A stretch of DNA of 64,000 nt from Clostridiales bacterium (GTDB taxonomy: Bacteria > Bacillota > Clostridia > Oscillospirales > Oscillospiraceae). A program made the position numbers and the translations under genes. This document shows, one piece after another, positions 16,510-25,551 of the stretch. Each line of letters starts with the position of its first letter. Position 1 is the first letter of the stretch. The notes below the pieces were generated by a model. The model was not told the origin of the DNA. It was given only the letters and a program-made list of their open reading frames with translations, and searched no databases. Where the stretch lies: positions 1 through 64,000 of the forward strand of contig JAAYJC010000138.1 in NCBI GenBank assembly GCA_012523085.1, in the 5' to 3' direction.

Positions 16510-17016
16510 ATGAAAGCGATTGTAGCGGTTTCCGAAGACTGGGGAATAGGAAAAAACGGCAGGCTGTTGTTTAATCTACCCAAAGATATGATGTATTTTA
16601 AGGAAAAAACCTGGGGCTCAACCATTGTAATGGGGAGATCTACGCTGGAATCTCTTCCGGGAAAAAAACCGCTGAAGGGAAGAGAGTCGATTGTCCTCTC
16701 CGCAAACACCGGTTTTACGGTTGACGGAGCATTAGTCGTGCGAAATACGCAAGCACTGTTTACTGTATTAAAAAGCCGTTTGAATGAGGTTTTTGTCATC
16801 GGCGGAGAAAGCATTTTTCAGCTTCTGCTGCCTTACTGCGAAGCGGCTCTTGTAACAAAAGTCGACGCTAAGCCGGAAGCCGACAGATTTTTTCCGAATT
16901 TAGATAAACTGCCCAATTGGTTTATTTCGGAGCAAAGCGAAGAAATAAAAGAAAACGACTTAACCTACAGGTTTTTGACTTATTCAAACCGTGCCGTTTT
17001 GGAATTTACCGGTTGA
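16510..17016 (+). CDS. folA: dihydrofolate reductase
   Basis: 168 residues, the normal length. MKAIVAVSEDWGIGKNGRLL is the N-terminal strand and Met20-type loop, followed by FNLPKDMMYFKEKTWG (the catalytic acidic residue is the Asp of LPKDM), STIVMGRSTLESLPG (NADPH binding) and FVIGGESIF (the glycine-rich C-terminal strand). The enzyme reduces dihydrofolate to tetrahydrofolate, supplying glyA 3 kb downstream among others. No thyA is next to it, which is common in anaerobes using ThyX. It begins a + strand run with the next two genes. Confidence 0.9.
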   Translation: MKAIVAVSEDWGIGKNGRLLFNLPKDMMYFKEKTWGSTIVMGRSTLESLPGKKPLKGRESIVLSANTGFTVDGALVVRNTQALFTVLKSRLNEVFVIGGESIFQLLLPYCEAALVTKVDAKPEADRFFPNLDKLPNWFISEQSEEIKENDLTYRFLTYSNRAVLEFTG

Positions 17017-17034
17017 TGGAAGGAGGAACCCTAT

Positions 17035-18195
17035 ATGTCATCCGGAAAAAGGAAAATAATCGTCGTTTTGCTTGCGCTTTCAATCATGTTTACTGTTTTT
17101 GTGATTCCTGTTTCAGCTGCGGATGTCATATTTCTGGTGATTAATGACAACCTTCCTATCGAGCTGAACGATGCGACTATGCCTGTCAATATAAACGGAA
17201 CCATTTATGTCCCGTATTGGCTGTTCAGCAGTCCTGAAGAGTTGGGGACCAGCTCGCAGTATTTCATACCAAGCAAAACCGTTTTGGTTTCAAAGGGTTT
17301 ACAATGGCTGAAGTTTGATTTAAAGGAAGGCAAAACGACCGATAACAATCAAAATGAAAAACATTACAAGGCGATAACCAATAAAGGTACCGTTTATCTT
17401 CCGGTCGATGCGATTTGCGCTTTTTTCAGCCTGACATATTCCTATATTTATGACAACCAACTTGGACCGATTGTCAGAATTAAGCCGAATTGCATATTAA
17501 GTGACAGCATATACATCAATTTGATGTTCAAAAGAATGCAATCGGCTTTAAACACTTATCTGGCATCGACACCTGCTACAGGCAACCTGCAATTTCAGCC
17601 TACGCCCACACCGCCGGATTACAGCAATGTGGATGTGTATATTGCGGTTTACGGAATAGATAATGAAAAGAGCGCCGATTTGTTATCTCTTATCAATAAT
17701 GTACATCAATTCAAAGTGTGCTTTTTTGTAACCGCACAGGAAATAAAAGACAATGCGGAGCTTATCCGGGAAATGATCGGGACCGGGCACAGCGTCGGCC
17801 TGCTCGTTGGTACGGATGTAAAGGGCGATTACCTTGAAGCATCTCAATATCTTAAAAGCGCCGCCGAAAAAAGAACGCTGCTTGTCGCCTCAATTCAGGC
17901 GGTTACAGATGAAATGCGCTCCGATGCGCAGGAACTCGGACTTGTGTTCTGGTTTGACGGGAGCAGCAAAGTCCATTCAACCGAACTGGAGTTTGATTTA
18001 GCCGAGACTCGTGAGGCGCTGAAAGAACCGGGAGACCGGGAGGATCTTATTTTTAAGCTGGATGAAAACATGCTCAGTGCGATGGAATACATTTTTAATG
18101 ATCTTAAGACAGGCAAGTATCATATGATGCGAATAAGGGAGACGCAAATGCCCTGTCTTTCTTTTGCGGAACAACAGCATCAGACGGAGGTTTAA
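17035..18195 (+). CDS. secreted protein with stalk-like domain and degenerate polysaccharide-deacetylase fold
   Basis: 386 residues with a signal peptide (first ~28 residues, ending PVSAAD). Residues ~30-150 resemble the copper-amine-oxidase-N/stalk domain of Firmicutes surface proteins (INGTIYVPYWLF, GTVYLPVDAI). After a Pro/Thr linker, residues ~200-370 follow the NodB pattern (KVCFFVTAQEIKDNAELIRE, MIGTGHSVGLLV). The metal-binding Asp-Asp and His-x3-His motifs are absent (GHSVGLLVG where active enzymes have GHEIGNHT), so catalysis is unlikely. It sits between folA and a nucleotidyltransferase gene with short gaps. A cell-wall binding role is inferred. Confidence 0.65.
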   Translation: MSSGKRKIIVVLLALSIMFTVFVIPVSAADVIFLVINDNLPIELNDATMPVNINGTIYVPYWLFSSPEELGTSSQYFIPSKTVLVSKGLQWLKFDLKEGKTTDNNQNEKHYKAITNKGTVYLPVDAICAFFSLTYSYIYDNQLGPIVRIKPNCILSDSIYINLMFKRMQSALNTYLASTPATGNLQFQPTPTPPDYSNVDVYIAVYGIDNEKSADLLSLINNVHQFKVCFFVTAQEIKDNAELIREMIGTGHSVGLLVGTDVKGDYLEASQYLKSAAEKRTLLVASIQAVTDEMRSDAQELGLVFWFDGSSKVHSTELEFDLAETREALKEPGDREDLIFKLDENMLSAMEYIFNDLKTGKYHMMRIRETQMPCLSFAEQQHQTEV

Positions 18196-18196
18196 C

Positions 18197-18934
18197 GTGA
18201 ATTGTGATATAAAAGCTGTGGTGCTTGGCGCGGGAAAAGGCACAAGAATCTCATCTGACGGAGAAGGGTTACCAAAAGTGATGAGAATGGCAGGTAAAAA
18301 ACCGCTTCTGGCGCATGTTTTGGATAATCTTGATTTCATTGATAAAAAAGATGTCATTTTGGTTGTTGGATTTATGAAAGAGAAAATAACCGCGGCGTTT
18401 CCGGATTATCCGCACGCTGTTCAATATGAACAACTGGGTACAGGTCATGCGGTCAAAGCGGCTGAAAGCCTCCTTAAAGAGTTTGACGGAGATGTTCTCG
18501 TCTGTTACGGCGATATGCCGCTGATTAAGAGAAACACCTATCGCACCTTGATTGCTCAGCACAGGCGTGAAAACAATGCCTGTACGATTTTAACGGGCAG
18601 GCTAAAAGAAAAAATGTCATACGGTCGTATCATAAGAGACAATGCCGGCGCTTTTGATAGAATTGTTGAGCAAAAGGACTGCACCGAACAAGAAGACAAA
18701 ATCAGAGAATATAACAGCGGCGTTTATGTTTTTAAATGTCGGCTATTACTGGATGCTTTAAAGCGCTTGAATAACCAAAACGCGCAAGGAGAGTACTATA
18801 TCACGGATATTCCCGGTATATTGAAAAACGACAGCAGAAAGGTTTCAATATGCACATCAATGCAGGCTGAAGAACTGCTTGGCGTAAATACGAAAGAACA
18901 ACTTGCAAAAGCGGCAAGACTGCTGGAATGCTAA
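18197..18934 (+). CDS. GlmU-type nucleotidyltransferase (N-terminal domain only)
   Basis: 245 residues from a GTG at 18197 with ACGGAGG before it. VVLGAGKGTRISSDGEGLPK is the pyrophosphorylase signature, and YEQLGTGHAVKAAE and VCYGDMPLI match the GlmU active-site loops (QLGTGHA; GDxPL). The left-handed beta-helix acetyltransferase half of GlmU is missing, so only the uridylyltransferase step (UDP-N-acetylglucosamine from the 1-phosphate) or another sugar nucleotide is expected. Stand-alone versions exist in Clostridia. It starts one base after the upstream stop codon, indicating translational coupling. Confidence 0.8.
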   Translation: MNCDIKAVVLGAGKGTRISSDGEGLPKVMRMAGKKPLLAHVLDNLDFIDKKDVILVVGFMKEKITAAFPDYPHAVQYEQLGTGHAVKAAESLLKEFDGDVLVCYGDMPLIKRNTYRTLIAQHRRENNACTILTGRLKEKMSYGRIIRDNAGAFDRIVEQKDCTEQEDKIREYNSGVYVFKCRLLLDALKRLNNQNAQGEYYITDIPGILKNDSRKVSICTSMQAEELLGVNTKEQLAKAARLLEC

Positions 18935-18998
18935 TAACGCGCTGTACGTACCATATGAACGGACACATCCGGAACCGGCGCATGACCGACAACAAAAC

Positions 18999-19033
18999 AC
19001 CCGGAACGCGGTCAATAAAGACTGGTTCCGGGT
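18999..19033 (-). terminator. terminator of endonuclease III gene
   Basis: ACCCGGAAC (18999-19007) pairs with GTTCCGGGT (19025-19033). On the minus strand the stem is followed by GTTTTGTTG, a T-rich tail, which fits the leftward gene at 19075. Confidence 0.5.
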
Positions 19034-19074
19034 TACGTCATAGCATTAGGGTTTTTATGCGGCTCTCGGTCGGA

Positions 19075-19710
19075 CTAAAGGCGTTTAGCGCAGTAATCGT
19101 TCAGTGTGCAGATATGGCATTTCGGAGAACGTGCGGTACAGACCGCTCGCCCGTGAAAGACCAGCATATGGCAAAAAGCGGTTTGCTTTTCACTTGGGAT
19201 GATTTCGGCAAGCCGCATCTCAACTTTATATGGATTTTTTGAATCTACCATTCCGAGGCGATTGGAAATTCTAATGCAATGCGTGTCTGTAACCACGCTG
19301 GGTTTCCCGTATATATCGCCCAAAATAATATTTGCTGTTTTTCTTCCGACACCCGGCAGCTTTAGAAGATCATCCATATTGTCCGGAACCCTACCGCCGA
19401 ATTCTTCAAGCAGCATTCTCGCGCAATCGATAAGGTCACGGGCTTTAATGCGAAAAAAACCGCATGAATGAATTATCTGTTCAAGCTCCGTTATATCAGC
19501 CTGTGCAAATTCTTCAAGAGAAGAGAAGCGCGTAAACAGATGCGGCGTGATCATGTTTACACGCTCATCCGTGCATTGGGCGGCAAGACGTGTTGAGAAC
19601 AAAAGCTCGTAATCCTTTTCGTATCGCAAAGAGCAAACGGCTTCCGGGTATTCTCTTTCCAGAGCGCTGATGATTGCCGGAATATTATTTTTATGCACAA
19701 TAATCTCCAT
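19075..19710 (-). CDS. nth: endonuclease III (DNA glycosylase/AP lyase)
   Basis: 211 residues, standard length. The helix-hairpin-helix LPGVGRKTANIILG carries the catalytic lysine (GVGRKTA), VVTDTHCIRISNRLG supplies the catalytic aspartate, and the C-terminal C-x6-C-x2-C-x5-C iron-sulfur loop is visible (CTARSPKCHICTLNDYC). It removes oxidised pyrimidines and nicks abasic sites. It is a single minus-strand gene between + strand units with its own hairpin downstream. Confidence 0.93.
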   Translation of the reverse strand: MEIIVHKNNIPAIISALEREYPEAVCSLRYEKDYELLFSTRLAAQCTDERVNMITPHLFTRFSSLEEFAQADITELEQIIHSCGFFRIKARDLIDCARMLLEEFGGRVPDNMDDLLKLPGVGRKTANIILGDIYGKPSVVTDTHCIRISNRLGMVDSKNPYKVEMRLAEIIPSEKQTAFCHMLVFHGRAVCTARSPKCHICTLNDYCAKRL

Positions 19711-19846
19711 TCTGCCAGGGCGTGGCGGCGCAAGCAGTCAGGAAAATCGAATATGTAAACAATTTTTGCGATTTCCCACAATGTCGCTTTTTTTCAGATA
19801 TTTTGCGATTATATGGATTATACCAGTTTTCCGGAGGAAAATCTAC

Positions 19847-19978
19847 ATGAATCGGCACAACCCTTCGATTTGCGTTAATTCGGAGAGTTGCGCTTACTCG
19901 AAGAGATTGTATGTTTTAGTTGTAAAGAGAGGAATATTTCGTTATAATGGTTTATCAGTCTACAAATATAAAGGATGA
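19847..19978 (+). CDS. possible 43-residue peptide upstream of glyA
   Basis: ATG 19847 has GGAGG nine bases upstream and is followed by 43 codons ending six bases before glyA. The peptide (starting MNRHNPSICVNSESCAYSKR) has no recognised family. The glyA promoter lies inside it, which argues against a conserved protein; it could be a leader peptide on a longer transcript. Confidence 0.25.
   Translation: MNRHNPSICVNSESCAYSKRLYVLVVKRGIFRYNGLSVYKYKG
19920..19948 (+). promoter_or_regulatory. glyA promoter
   Basis: TTGTAA (19920-19925), a 17-base spacer and a perfect TATAAT (19943-19948). Transcription would start near 19955, about 30 bases before the glyA ATG. Confidence 0.65.
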
Positions 19979-19984
19979 TTTAAA

Positions 19985-21232
19985 ATGCTGAACGAAATAA
20001 TGTCATATATCAGTCGCAGTGATCCCGAAGTTGGAAAAGCCATTGAACTGGAATACGGCAGGCAGAAAAGAAATTTAGAACTGATCGCTTCCGAAAATGC
20101 CGTTTCTCCGCAGGTGATTGCCTCAATGGCAACAGTTTTAACCAATAAATACGCCGAAGGGTACCCCGGAAAAAGGTATTACGGCGGCTGCGAATATGTG
20201 GATATTGTTGAAGACATTGCCCGGGACAGGGCAAAAAAGATATTTGGGGCCAATTTCGCAAATGTACAGCCGCACAGCGGCGCACAGGCCAACTATGCCG
20301 TATATTGCGCGCTGTGCAAGCCGGGTGACACTGTTCTGGGACTGAATTTGGCTCATGGCGGACATCTGACCCACGGGAGCCCTGCCAATTTCTCGGGTAA
20401 ATACTACAACATCGTACCCTATGGGGTAGATCAAAAAACGCAAATGCTGGATTATGATGAGATCCGGAAACTGGCGCTTGCCAATAAACCGAAAATGATC
20501 GTGGCCGGTGCATCAGCATATCCGCGGGCCATTGATTTTGAAAAGTTGGGTGCAATCGCTGCAGAAGCCGGAGCTTTTCTTTTTGTTGACATGGCACATA
20601 TTGCCGGTCTTGTTGCCGCGGGTTTGCACATGAGTCCAATGCCTTATGCCGATGTCGTAACTACCACTACCCATAAAACGCTCCGCGGTCCGAGAGGCGG
20701 CATGATATTATGCAATGACGCAAAACTTGCCGCGAAAATCGATAAAGCCGTATTTCCCGGAACGCAGGGCGGCCCGCTTATGCACATTATCGCGGCAAAG
20801 GCGGTAGCTTTCGGAGAAGCGCTAAAACCGGAATTCAAAGCGTATCAAACACAGATTGTAAAGAATGCTGCCGCTCTGGCGAAGGGACTCCTTAAGGCGG
20901 GGTTTGATCTGGTTTCGGGCGGAACGGATAATCATCTGATGCTGGTGGATCTGCGCAGCGTAGGGCTAACCGGAAAAGAAATGGAAGTTCGTATGGATTC
21001 TGTTTATATTACGGCGAATAAGAACGCCATTCCTTACGATCCCCAAAGCCCCAATGTAACCAGCGGAATCCGTTTGGGAACGCCGGCCATTACCAACCGA
21101 GGCCTAAAAGATGAGCATATGGGGACAATAGCCGAACTGATCTATCTGACGGCCACAGACTACGAACATAAAGCAAGCTTTATCAGGGAATCTGTAAACA
21201 ATATCTGTACCGAATATCCGCTTTATGAATAA
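19985..21232 (+). CDS. glyA: serine hydroxymethyltransferase
   Basis: 415 residues. [28 protein letters not shown] and [16 protein letters not shown] (the PLP lysine is in [10 protein letters not shown]) are diagnostic. It interconverts serine and glycine while loading one-carbon units onto tetrahydrofolate, and is a central folate enzyme in the cytoplasm. It is monocistronic or leads into rarA 107 bases later, which has its own ribosome-binding site. The promoter at 19920-19948 fits constitutive expression. Confidence 0.97.
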   Translation: MLNEIMSYISRSDPEVGKAIELEYGRQKRNLELIASENAVSPQVIASMATVLTNKYAEGYPGKRYYGGCEYVDIVEDIARDRAKKIFGANFANVQPHSGAQANYAVYCALCKPGDTVLGLNLAHGGHLTHGSPANFSGKYYNIVPYGVDQKTQMLDYDEIRKLALANKPKMIVAGASAYPRAIDFEKLGAIAAEAGAFLFVDMAHIAGLVAAGLHMSPMPYADVVTTTTHKTLRGPRGGMILCNDAKLAAKIDKAVFPGTQGGPLMHIIAAKAVAFGEALKPEFKAYQTQIVKNAAALAKGLLKAGFDLVSGGTDNHLMLVDLRSVGLTGKEMEVRMDSVYITANKNAIPYDPQSPNVTSGIRLGTPAITNRGLKDEHMGTIAELIYLTATDYEHKASFIRESVNNICTEYPLYE

Positions 21233-21338
21233 TCATTTAAGACAAAATCCGTTTCATGTATAATTGATCTGGCAATGGCAGAAGCAACTGATCGGATCAA
21301 ATGTGCAAAGGAGAACGTATAAACCGGAGGTGACTTTG

Positions 21339-22601
21339 ATGTATAGGCCGCTGGCCGATGAAATCAGGCCGTCATCACTCGGCGAGGTTGTGGGGCAAGA
21401 GCATATTCTCGGCAAAAACGGGATGTTAAGACGGATCATTGAAAGCGGCAATGTGCCCAATTTGATTTTTTACGGACCTTCCGGAACCGGTAAAACGACG
21501 ATCGCCGGGATCATAGCCGATAAGACAAGCCGCAGTTTCCATAGGCTGAACGCGACAACGGCAGGCATAGCCGACATTAAGGCCATTATAGCGGATCTGG
21601 ATACTTTTATGACACCGAACGGGGTTCTTTTGTATCTCGATGAGATCCAGTATTTTAACAAAAAACAACAGCAGTCATTGCTTGAGTATATTGAAAACGG
21701 TCAGATCAGCCTGATTGCCTCCACGACCGAGAACCCATACTTTTATATCTATAATGCGATACTCAGCCGATGCACCGTTTTTGAGTTTAAGCCGGTTGCG
21801 GTGCCGGAGGTGGAAAAGGCCGTGCTCCGCGCCGTCAATATTATGGAAAAGAAACTAAGCGTGACGGCGCAGCTTGAAGATGGTGTTGTTTTGCATATCG
21901 CATCGGCCTGCGGCGGTGATGTACGAAAGGCCATCAATTCGATCGAAATATTGTTTTATGGTACAAAAGAGCGCAATGGGGTTGTATTCATCGGGCTGGA
22001 GGATGCCCGGAATGTTTCCCAAAGGAGCGCAATGCGCTATGATAAAGGCGGAGACGAGCACTACGATATCCTGTCAGCCTTTCAAAAATCGATCAGAGGT
22101 TCAGATCCCGACGCAGGTCTGCATTATCTCGCAAGGCTGCTGGAAGCGGGCGATCTTCTTTCCCCCTGCCGCCGGCTTTTGGTAATAGCCTCGGAGGATA
22201 TCGGCCTGGCTTATCCTTCCGCCATTTCAATTGTGAAAGCGTGCGTCGACACCGCTGTACAGCTGGGTCTTCCGGAAGCTCAGATCCCGCTGGCCGAAGC
22301 GGTGATTCTTCTCGCAACAGCCCCGAAATCGAACTCCGCGGTCGCCGGAATAGGTGCAGCAATGCAGGATATCCGGAAAGGCAATACCGGCGAGATACCA
22401 AGGCATTTGAAGAATGTTCATGCCGATTCCGCCGAAGCTGACAAAGTGGAAGAATACAAATATGCGCATGAGTACACAAATCATTATGTAAAGCAGCAGT
22501 ATATGCCGGATAAATTGAAAAATGCGAAATATTATATATATGGGGATAATAAAACAGAGCAGGCGGCAAAAAAATACTGGGATGAGATCAAGAAGGCGTA
22601 A
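21339..22601 (+). CDS. rarA: replication-associated recombination protein A (AAA+ ATPase)
   Basis: 420 residues from the ATG at 21339, with GGAGG eight bases upstream; an in-frame start at 21264 lacks such a site. The Walker A motif is FYGPSGTGKTTIAGI, Walker B VLLYLDEIQYFNKKQQ, and the arginine-finger region follows SLIASTTENPYF (sensor 1). PLAEAVILLATAPKSN and the C-terminal helical domain are typical of MgsA/RarA. It acts at stalled replication forks. Its last 14 bases overlap the convergent S1-domain gene. Confidence 0.92.
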   Translation: MYRPLADEIRPSSLGEVVGQEHILGKNGMLRRIIESGNVPNLIFYGPSGTGKTTIAGIIADKTSRSFHRLNATTAGIADIKAIIADLDTFMTPNGVLLYLDEIQYFNKKQQQSLLEYIENGQISLIASTTENPYFYIYNAILSRCTVFEFKPVAVPEVEKAVLRAVNIMEKKLSVTAQLEDGVVLHIASACGGDVRKAINSIEILFYGTKERNGVVFIGLEDARNVSQRSAMRYDKGGDEHYDILSAFQKSIRGSDPDAGLHYLARLLEAGDLLSPCRRLLVIASEDIGLAYPSAISIVKACVDTAVQLGLPEAQIPLAEAVILLATAPKSNSAVAGIGAAMQDIRKGNTGEIPRHLKNVHADSAEADKVEEYKYAHEYTNHYVKQQYMPDKLKNAKYYIYGDNKTEQAAKKYWDEIKKA

Positions 22602-23514
22602 AAATTGTTTCGATTATCTTTTCACACCCGGGCGGGGAGTATAACCACCTGTCAATGTGCTCTCCCGGCAGGTAATATTCAAACGGAGAGGGAAGAGGGC
22701 TCTCGCAGACGCGGTTGATGATGGAGAGCTTAATTTTCATTTTTTCCGGCGTGATTGATTTTATGTAAACCGAAACCGTGTCACCTGTTATACAATTATC
22801 GTTGTATTCCGAAAGGCCCGACAGGTTCGGTGTCAATTCGATAAACAAACCGTAAGGCTTGATGCTTCGTATGATCCCCGTTACCGTATCACCTGCGCAA
22901 AATCGTGACGCGTTTTGCTGCCATGAGCCAAGTAATTCCTTGTGCGTGAGCGTGATTCGATTTTTTATGCGATCTATTGAAGCTATGACGGCGTATATTT
23001 TCTGGCCGACCGAAAAGCGTTCCGACGGGTGGAAAATACGGGCAACAGATATGTTTTCGATGCCGATCATCGATATAATACCGCAGCCGATATCCGAAAA
23101 AGCTCCGAATTGTGCAAGGTGCGTGATCACTGCAGGTATAATATCGCCTTCTTGCGTTTTGTTCAGAAGATAATCCAATGCTTCCGTTTGCGCCAGCCTG
23201 CGTGAGAGCAAAATGAGCGGAGTTCCGGATTTTTCGTTTATGGCGATTACCTTGAAGCAGACGGGTTTTCCGACGAGGGAAATGACAGCGATATCCTTGA
23301 CTTTGCCCTCTTTTGCGCCTATGCAGGTCTCGTTGAAGGGTATCATGCCCACATGGATACCGAATGAAACGAACAGGTTTCGAAACGAGTCGCAGCGGGT
23401 GACCAGCCCTTCCATGATTTGACCTGTGGATACCGCTTTTTTCAGGTCCTCCATTTGGACAGGGATGATGTGCTTTCCGGAATACCCCTCGGGCAGATAC
23501 GGGATGCAGTTCAT
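22588..23514 (-). CDS. S1 RNA-binding-domain protein (ribosomal protein S1-like)
   Basis: 308 residues from the ATG at 23514, with GGGGG upstream on the minus strand; an ATG 24 bases further out is the alternative. At least three S1-type beta-barrel repeats can be followed: VSFGIHVGMIPFNE, LAQFGAFSDIGCGIISMIGI and IKPYGLFIELTPNLSGLSE. Clostridia often carry a short S1 homologue such as this instead of the six-domain protein. It probably binds RNA and acts in translation or mRNA turnover. It overlaps the end of rarA tail to tail. Confidence 0.75.
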   Translation of the reverse strand: MNCIPYLPEGYSGKHIIPVQMEDLKKAVSTGQIMEGLVTRCDSFRNLFVSFGIHVGMIPFNETCIGAKEGKVKDIAVISLVGKPVCFKVIAINEKSGTPLILLSRRLAQTEALDYLLNKTQEGDIIPAVITHLAQFGAFSDIGCGIISMIGIENISVARIFHPSERFSVGQKIYAVIASIDRIKNRITLTHKELLGSWQQNASRFCAGDTVTGIIRSIKPYGLFIELTPNLSGLSEYNDNCITGDTVSVYIKSITPEKMKIKLSIINRVCESPLPSPFEYYLPGEHIDRWLYSPPGCEKIIETIFTPS

Positions 23515-23604
23515 TGCACGCTTCCCCCTTTCTGCCACATTATATGCGGGAACTCTCGTCCGTTATTTACTTTTCCTACGAAGCCGCAGGTTACGCCGGA
23601 GGGA

Positions 23605-24051
23605 TCACTTGATATCAAAACCGCCCGAGTTTCGCAAGATCATCCGTGTATTATCCCGATTGGCATCGTTAACGACAAAACGTAGGTGCACTTCACCATT
23701 GGCGCCGTAATAGGGAAGACCGATGGAATCAGCGCCCAGAACAGCGCGGGATCCGAAGTTCGTTGAGGCCTGACCAAGGTTATAATCATTGATGTTGCTG
23801 TTGGTGGCGACATTCGGAGGTGCGAACGGAAACAGGAGATTTGCGACATACTGCGGGGCGAACGGGACCTTTTCATTGTGACCACTCGAACCCTCTGTCA
23901 CAGATTCGGAAATCTTGTATGCGATCCCCTTCCGCCTAAGGCGAGACATAGCGATATCTGCCATATCTCTGTTTTCAAATCTGACATGTATGTTAGCCAA
24001 AGCTGAAACCTGACTTATCCTCTTACGATGGATAAACCATTCTCCTTTCAT
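23605..24051 (-). CDS. hypothetical protein
   Basis: About 148 residues, divergent from the DUF951 gene. No family is recognised. The first half is basic and charged (IHVRFENRDMADIAMSRLRR), with a pattern that could be a small alpha-beta domain. The second half is rich in Asn, Gly and Pro (FAPPNVATNSNINDYN) and could be an extended or surface region. The start is uncertain: ATG 24051 has no good ribosome-binding site, and a TTG further in is possible. No signal peptide is evident. Confidence 0.5.
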   Translation of the reverse strand: MKGEWFIHRKRISQVSALANIHVRFENRDMADIAMSRLRRKGIAYKISESVTEGSSGHNEKVPFAPQYVANLLFPFAPPNVATNSNINDYNLGQASTNFGSRAVLGADSIGLPYYGANGEVHLRFVVNDANRDNTRMILRNSGGFDIK

Positions 24052-24153
24052 GATTTTTCGCTTGAAAAACAAGACTGCATAGGCGCACGATCATTATGCC
24101 CTTTTTCATGGAAAAATATAAAAGGCGACTTGAAAACCGGAAGGAATGATCTC

Positions 24154-24372
24154 ATGGATGTGAAGGTCGGCGATATACTGACAATGAAGAAAAAGCATCC
24201 CTGCGGTTCGGAGAGATGGCAGGTGCTTCGCATCGGAATGGATTTCAAGCTAAAATGCCTTGGCTGCGGGCATCAGGTAATGCTTCCGCGAAGCAAGGCG
24301 GAGAAAAGCATAAAAAGCATAAGCAGAGGTGAAAAACCGCCTGTTGCCAAAAAAAGAGGTATGGAAAAATGA
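24154..24372 (+). CDS. DUF951-family protein
   Basis: 72 residues from the ATG at 24154 with GGAAGGA upstream. The family pattern is clear: VGDILTMKKKHPCGS, WQVLRIGMDFKLKCLGCGH and a basic tail. The paired cysteines (HPCG; CLGC) suggest a small zinc-binding, RNA- or DNA-binding barrel; the molecular role is not established. Its stop overlaps the hisC start by four bases (ATGA), so translation is coupled. Confidence 0.85.
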   Translation: MDVKVGDILTMKKKHPCGSERWQVLRIGMDFKLKCLGCGHQVMLPRSKAEKSIKSISRGEKPPVAKKRGMEK

Positions 24373-25430
24373 AGGAGTTCTGGAGCAAGCGCATTTACAA
24401 CCAGCAGGCTTATACGGCCGGCGAGCAGCCGAAGGATAAAAAATACATTAAGCTCAACACCAACGAGAACCCGTACCCGCCTTCACCGAAGGTAAAGGAG
24501 GCGATCATGGCCGCCCTTAACGATCTAAGGCTTTATCCGGACCCCAACTGTACGGAGATCATCGAAGCTGTCAGCGAGGTTTATGGCGTCTCAACCGAAA
24601 AAATCTTTGCGGGGAACGGTTCGGACGAGATACTGGCAATGAGCTTTCTTGCGTTTTATGATCCCGGCAGACCGGTGACCTTTCCGGACATCACCTATAC
24701 ATTTTATCCCGTGTACAGCGAGTTGTACGGTCTTAGTTACAATCTCATACCGCTCAATGAAGACTTTACGGTTCCCGTTGAGCGGCTGTTTCGTTCTCCG
24801 GGCGGCGTCGTTCTGGCCAACCCGAACGCACCGACCGGGATTGCGCTTAAGTTATATGATATAGAACGAATCGTTTCTGAAAACCCGGACTTTACCGTTA
24901 TTATCGACGAAGCCTATGTGGAATATGAAACACAGTCCGCCGTTTCTTTGATTGATAAATACGCGAATCTGCTGGTCGTCAGGACATCCTCGAAGTCGTA
25001 CTCTCTGGCGGGACTCAGGGTAGGTTGGGCAATCGGGAACGAAAACCTGATAAATGCCCTCAATGTCGTGAAAAACTCGTTTAATTCCTATACATTGGGA
25101 CGCCCTGCGCTGGCCGGCGGTGCAGCGGGCATCCGCGACAGGGAATATTTTGAAATGTGCAGAAAAAAAGTCATTTTTACACGCCGCAAAACGGCGGAAT
25201 CAATGCAGGAACTCGGCTTTGAATTAACGCCGTCGAGTGCCAACTTCCTGTTTGCAGAGCATCCTAAAATCAACGCGGAGACACTGTTTCATGCCTTGAG
25301 GGAACGCGGGATTCTGGTCAGATACTTTAACAAACCGAGAATCGGCAACCGGCTGCGTATTTCCGTGGGCACCGATTACCAAATGTCCGTCATGGTTGAG
25401 CAGCTATCCGATATCTTACGACATTACTAA
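24369..25430 (+). CDS. hisC: histidinol-phosphate aminotransferase
   Basis: 353 residues of a fold-type I PLP aminotransferase. KLNTNENPYPPSP is the N-terminal signature, NPNAPTG binds substrate, VIIDEAYVEY holds the PLP aspartate, and the lysine is in RTSSKSYSLAGLRVGWAIG. It converts imidazole-acetol phosphate and glutamate to histidinol phosphate. No other his genes are present in the window, so the substrate could also be an aromatic amino-acid precursor; enzymes of this subfamily are known to be flexible. It overlaps the DUF951 gene. Confidence 0.87.
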   Translation: MKEFWSKRIYNQQAYTAGEQPKDKKYIKLNTNENPYPPSPKVKEAIMAALNDLRLYPDPNCTEIIEAVSEVYGVSTEKIFAGNGSDEILAMSFLAFYDPGRPVTFPDITYTFYPVYSELYGLSYNLIPLNEDFTVPVERLFRSPGGVVLANPNAPTGIALKLYDIERIVSENPDFTVIIDEAYVEYETQSAVSLIDKYANLLVVRTSSKSYSLAGLRVGWAIGNENLINALNVVKNSFNSYTLGRPALAGGAAGIRDREYFEMCRKKVIFTRRKTAESMQELGFELTPSSANFLFAEHPKINAETLFHALRERGILVRYFNKPRIGNRLRISVGTDYQMSVMVEQLSDILRHY

Positions 25431-25551
25431 TTGTTATCATTGTTCATTTCAAGACAGAACTAATGGGTATAAAGGTATTAAATAATAAGAGCGGCCGGAC
25501 ATTCGAGCTGCAGCGGTCAAAAAACGTAAAGTTTATATACAGGAGGCTATT

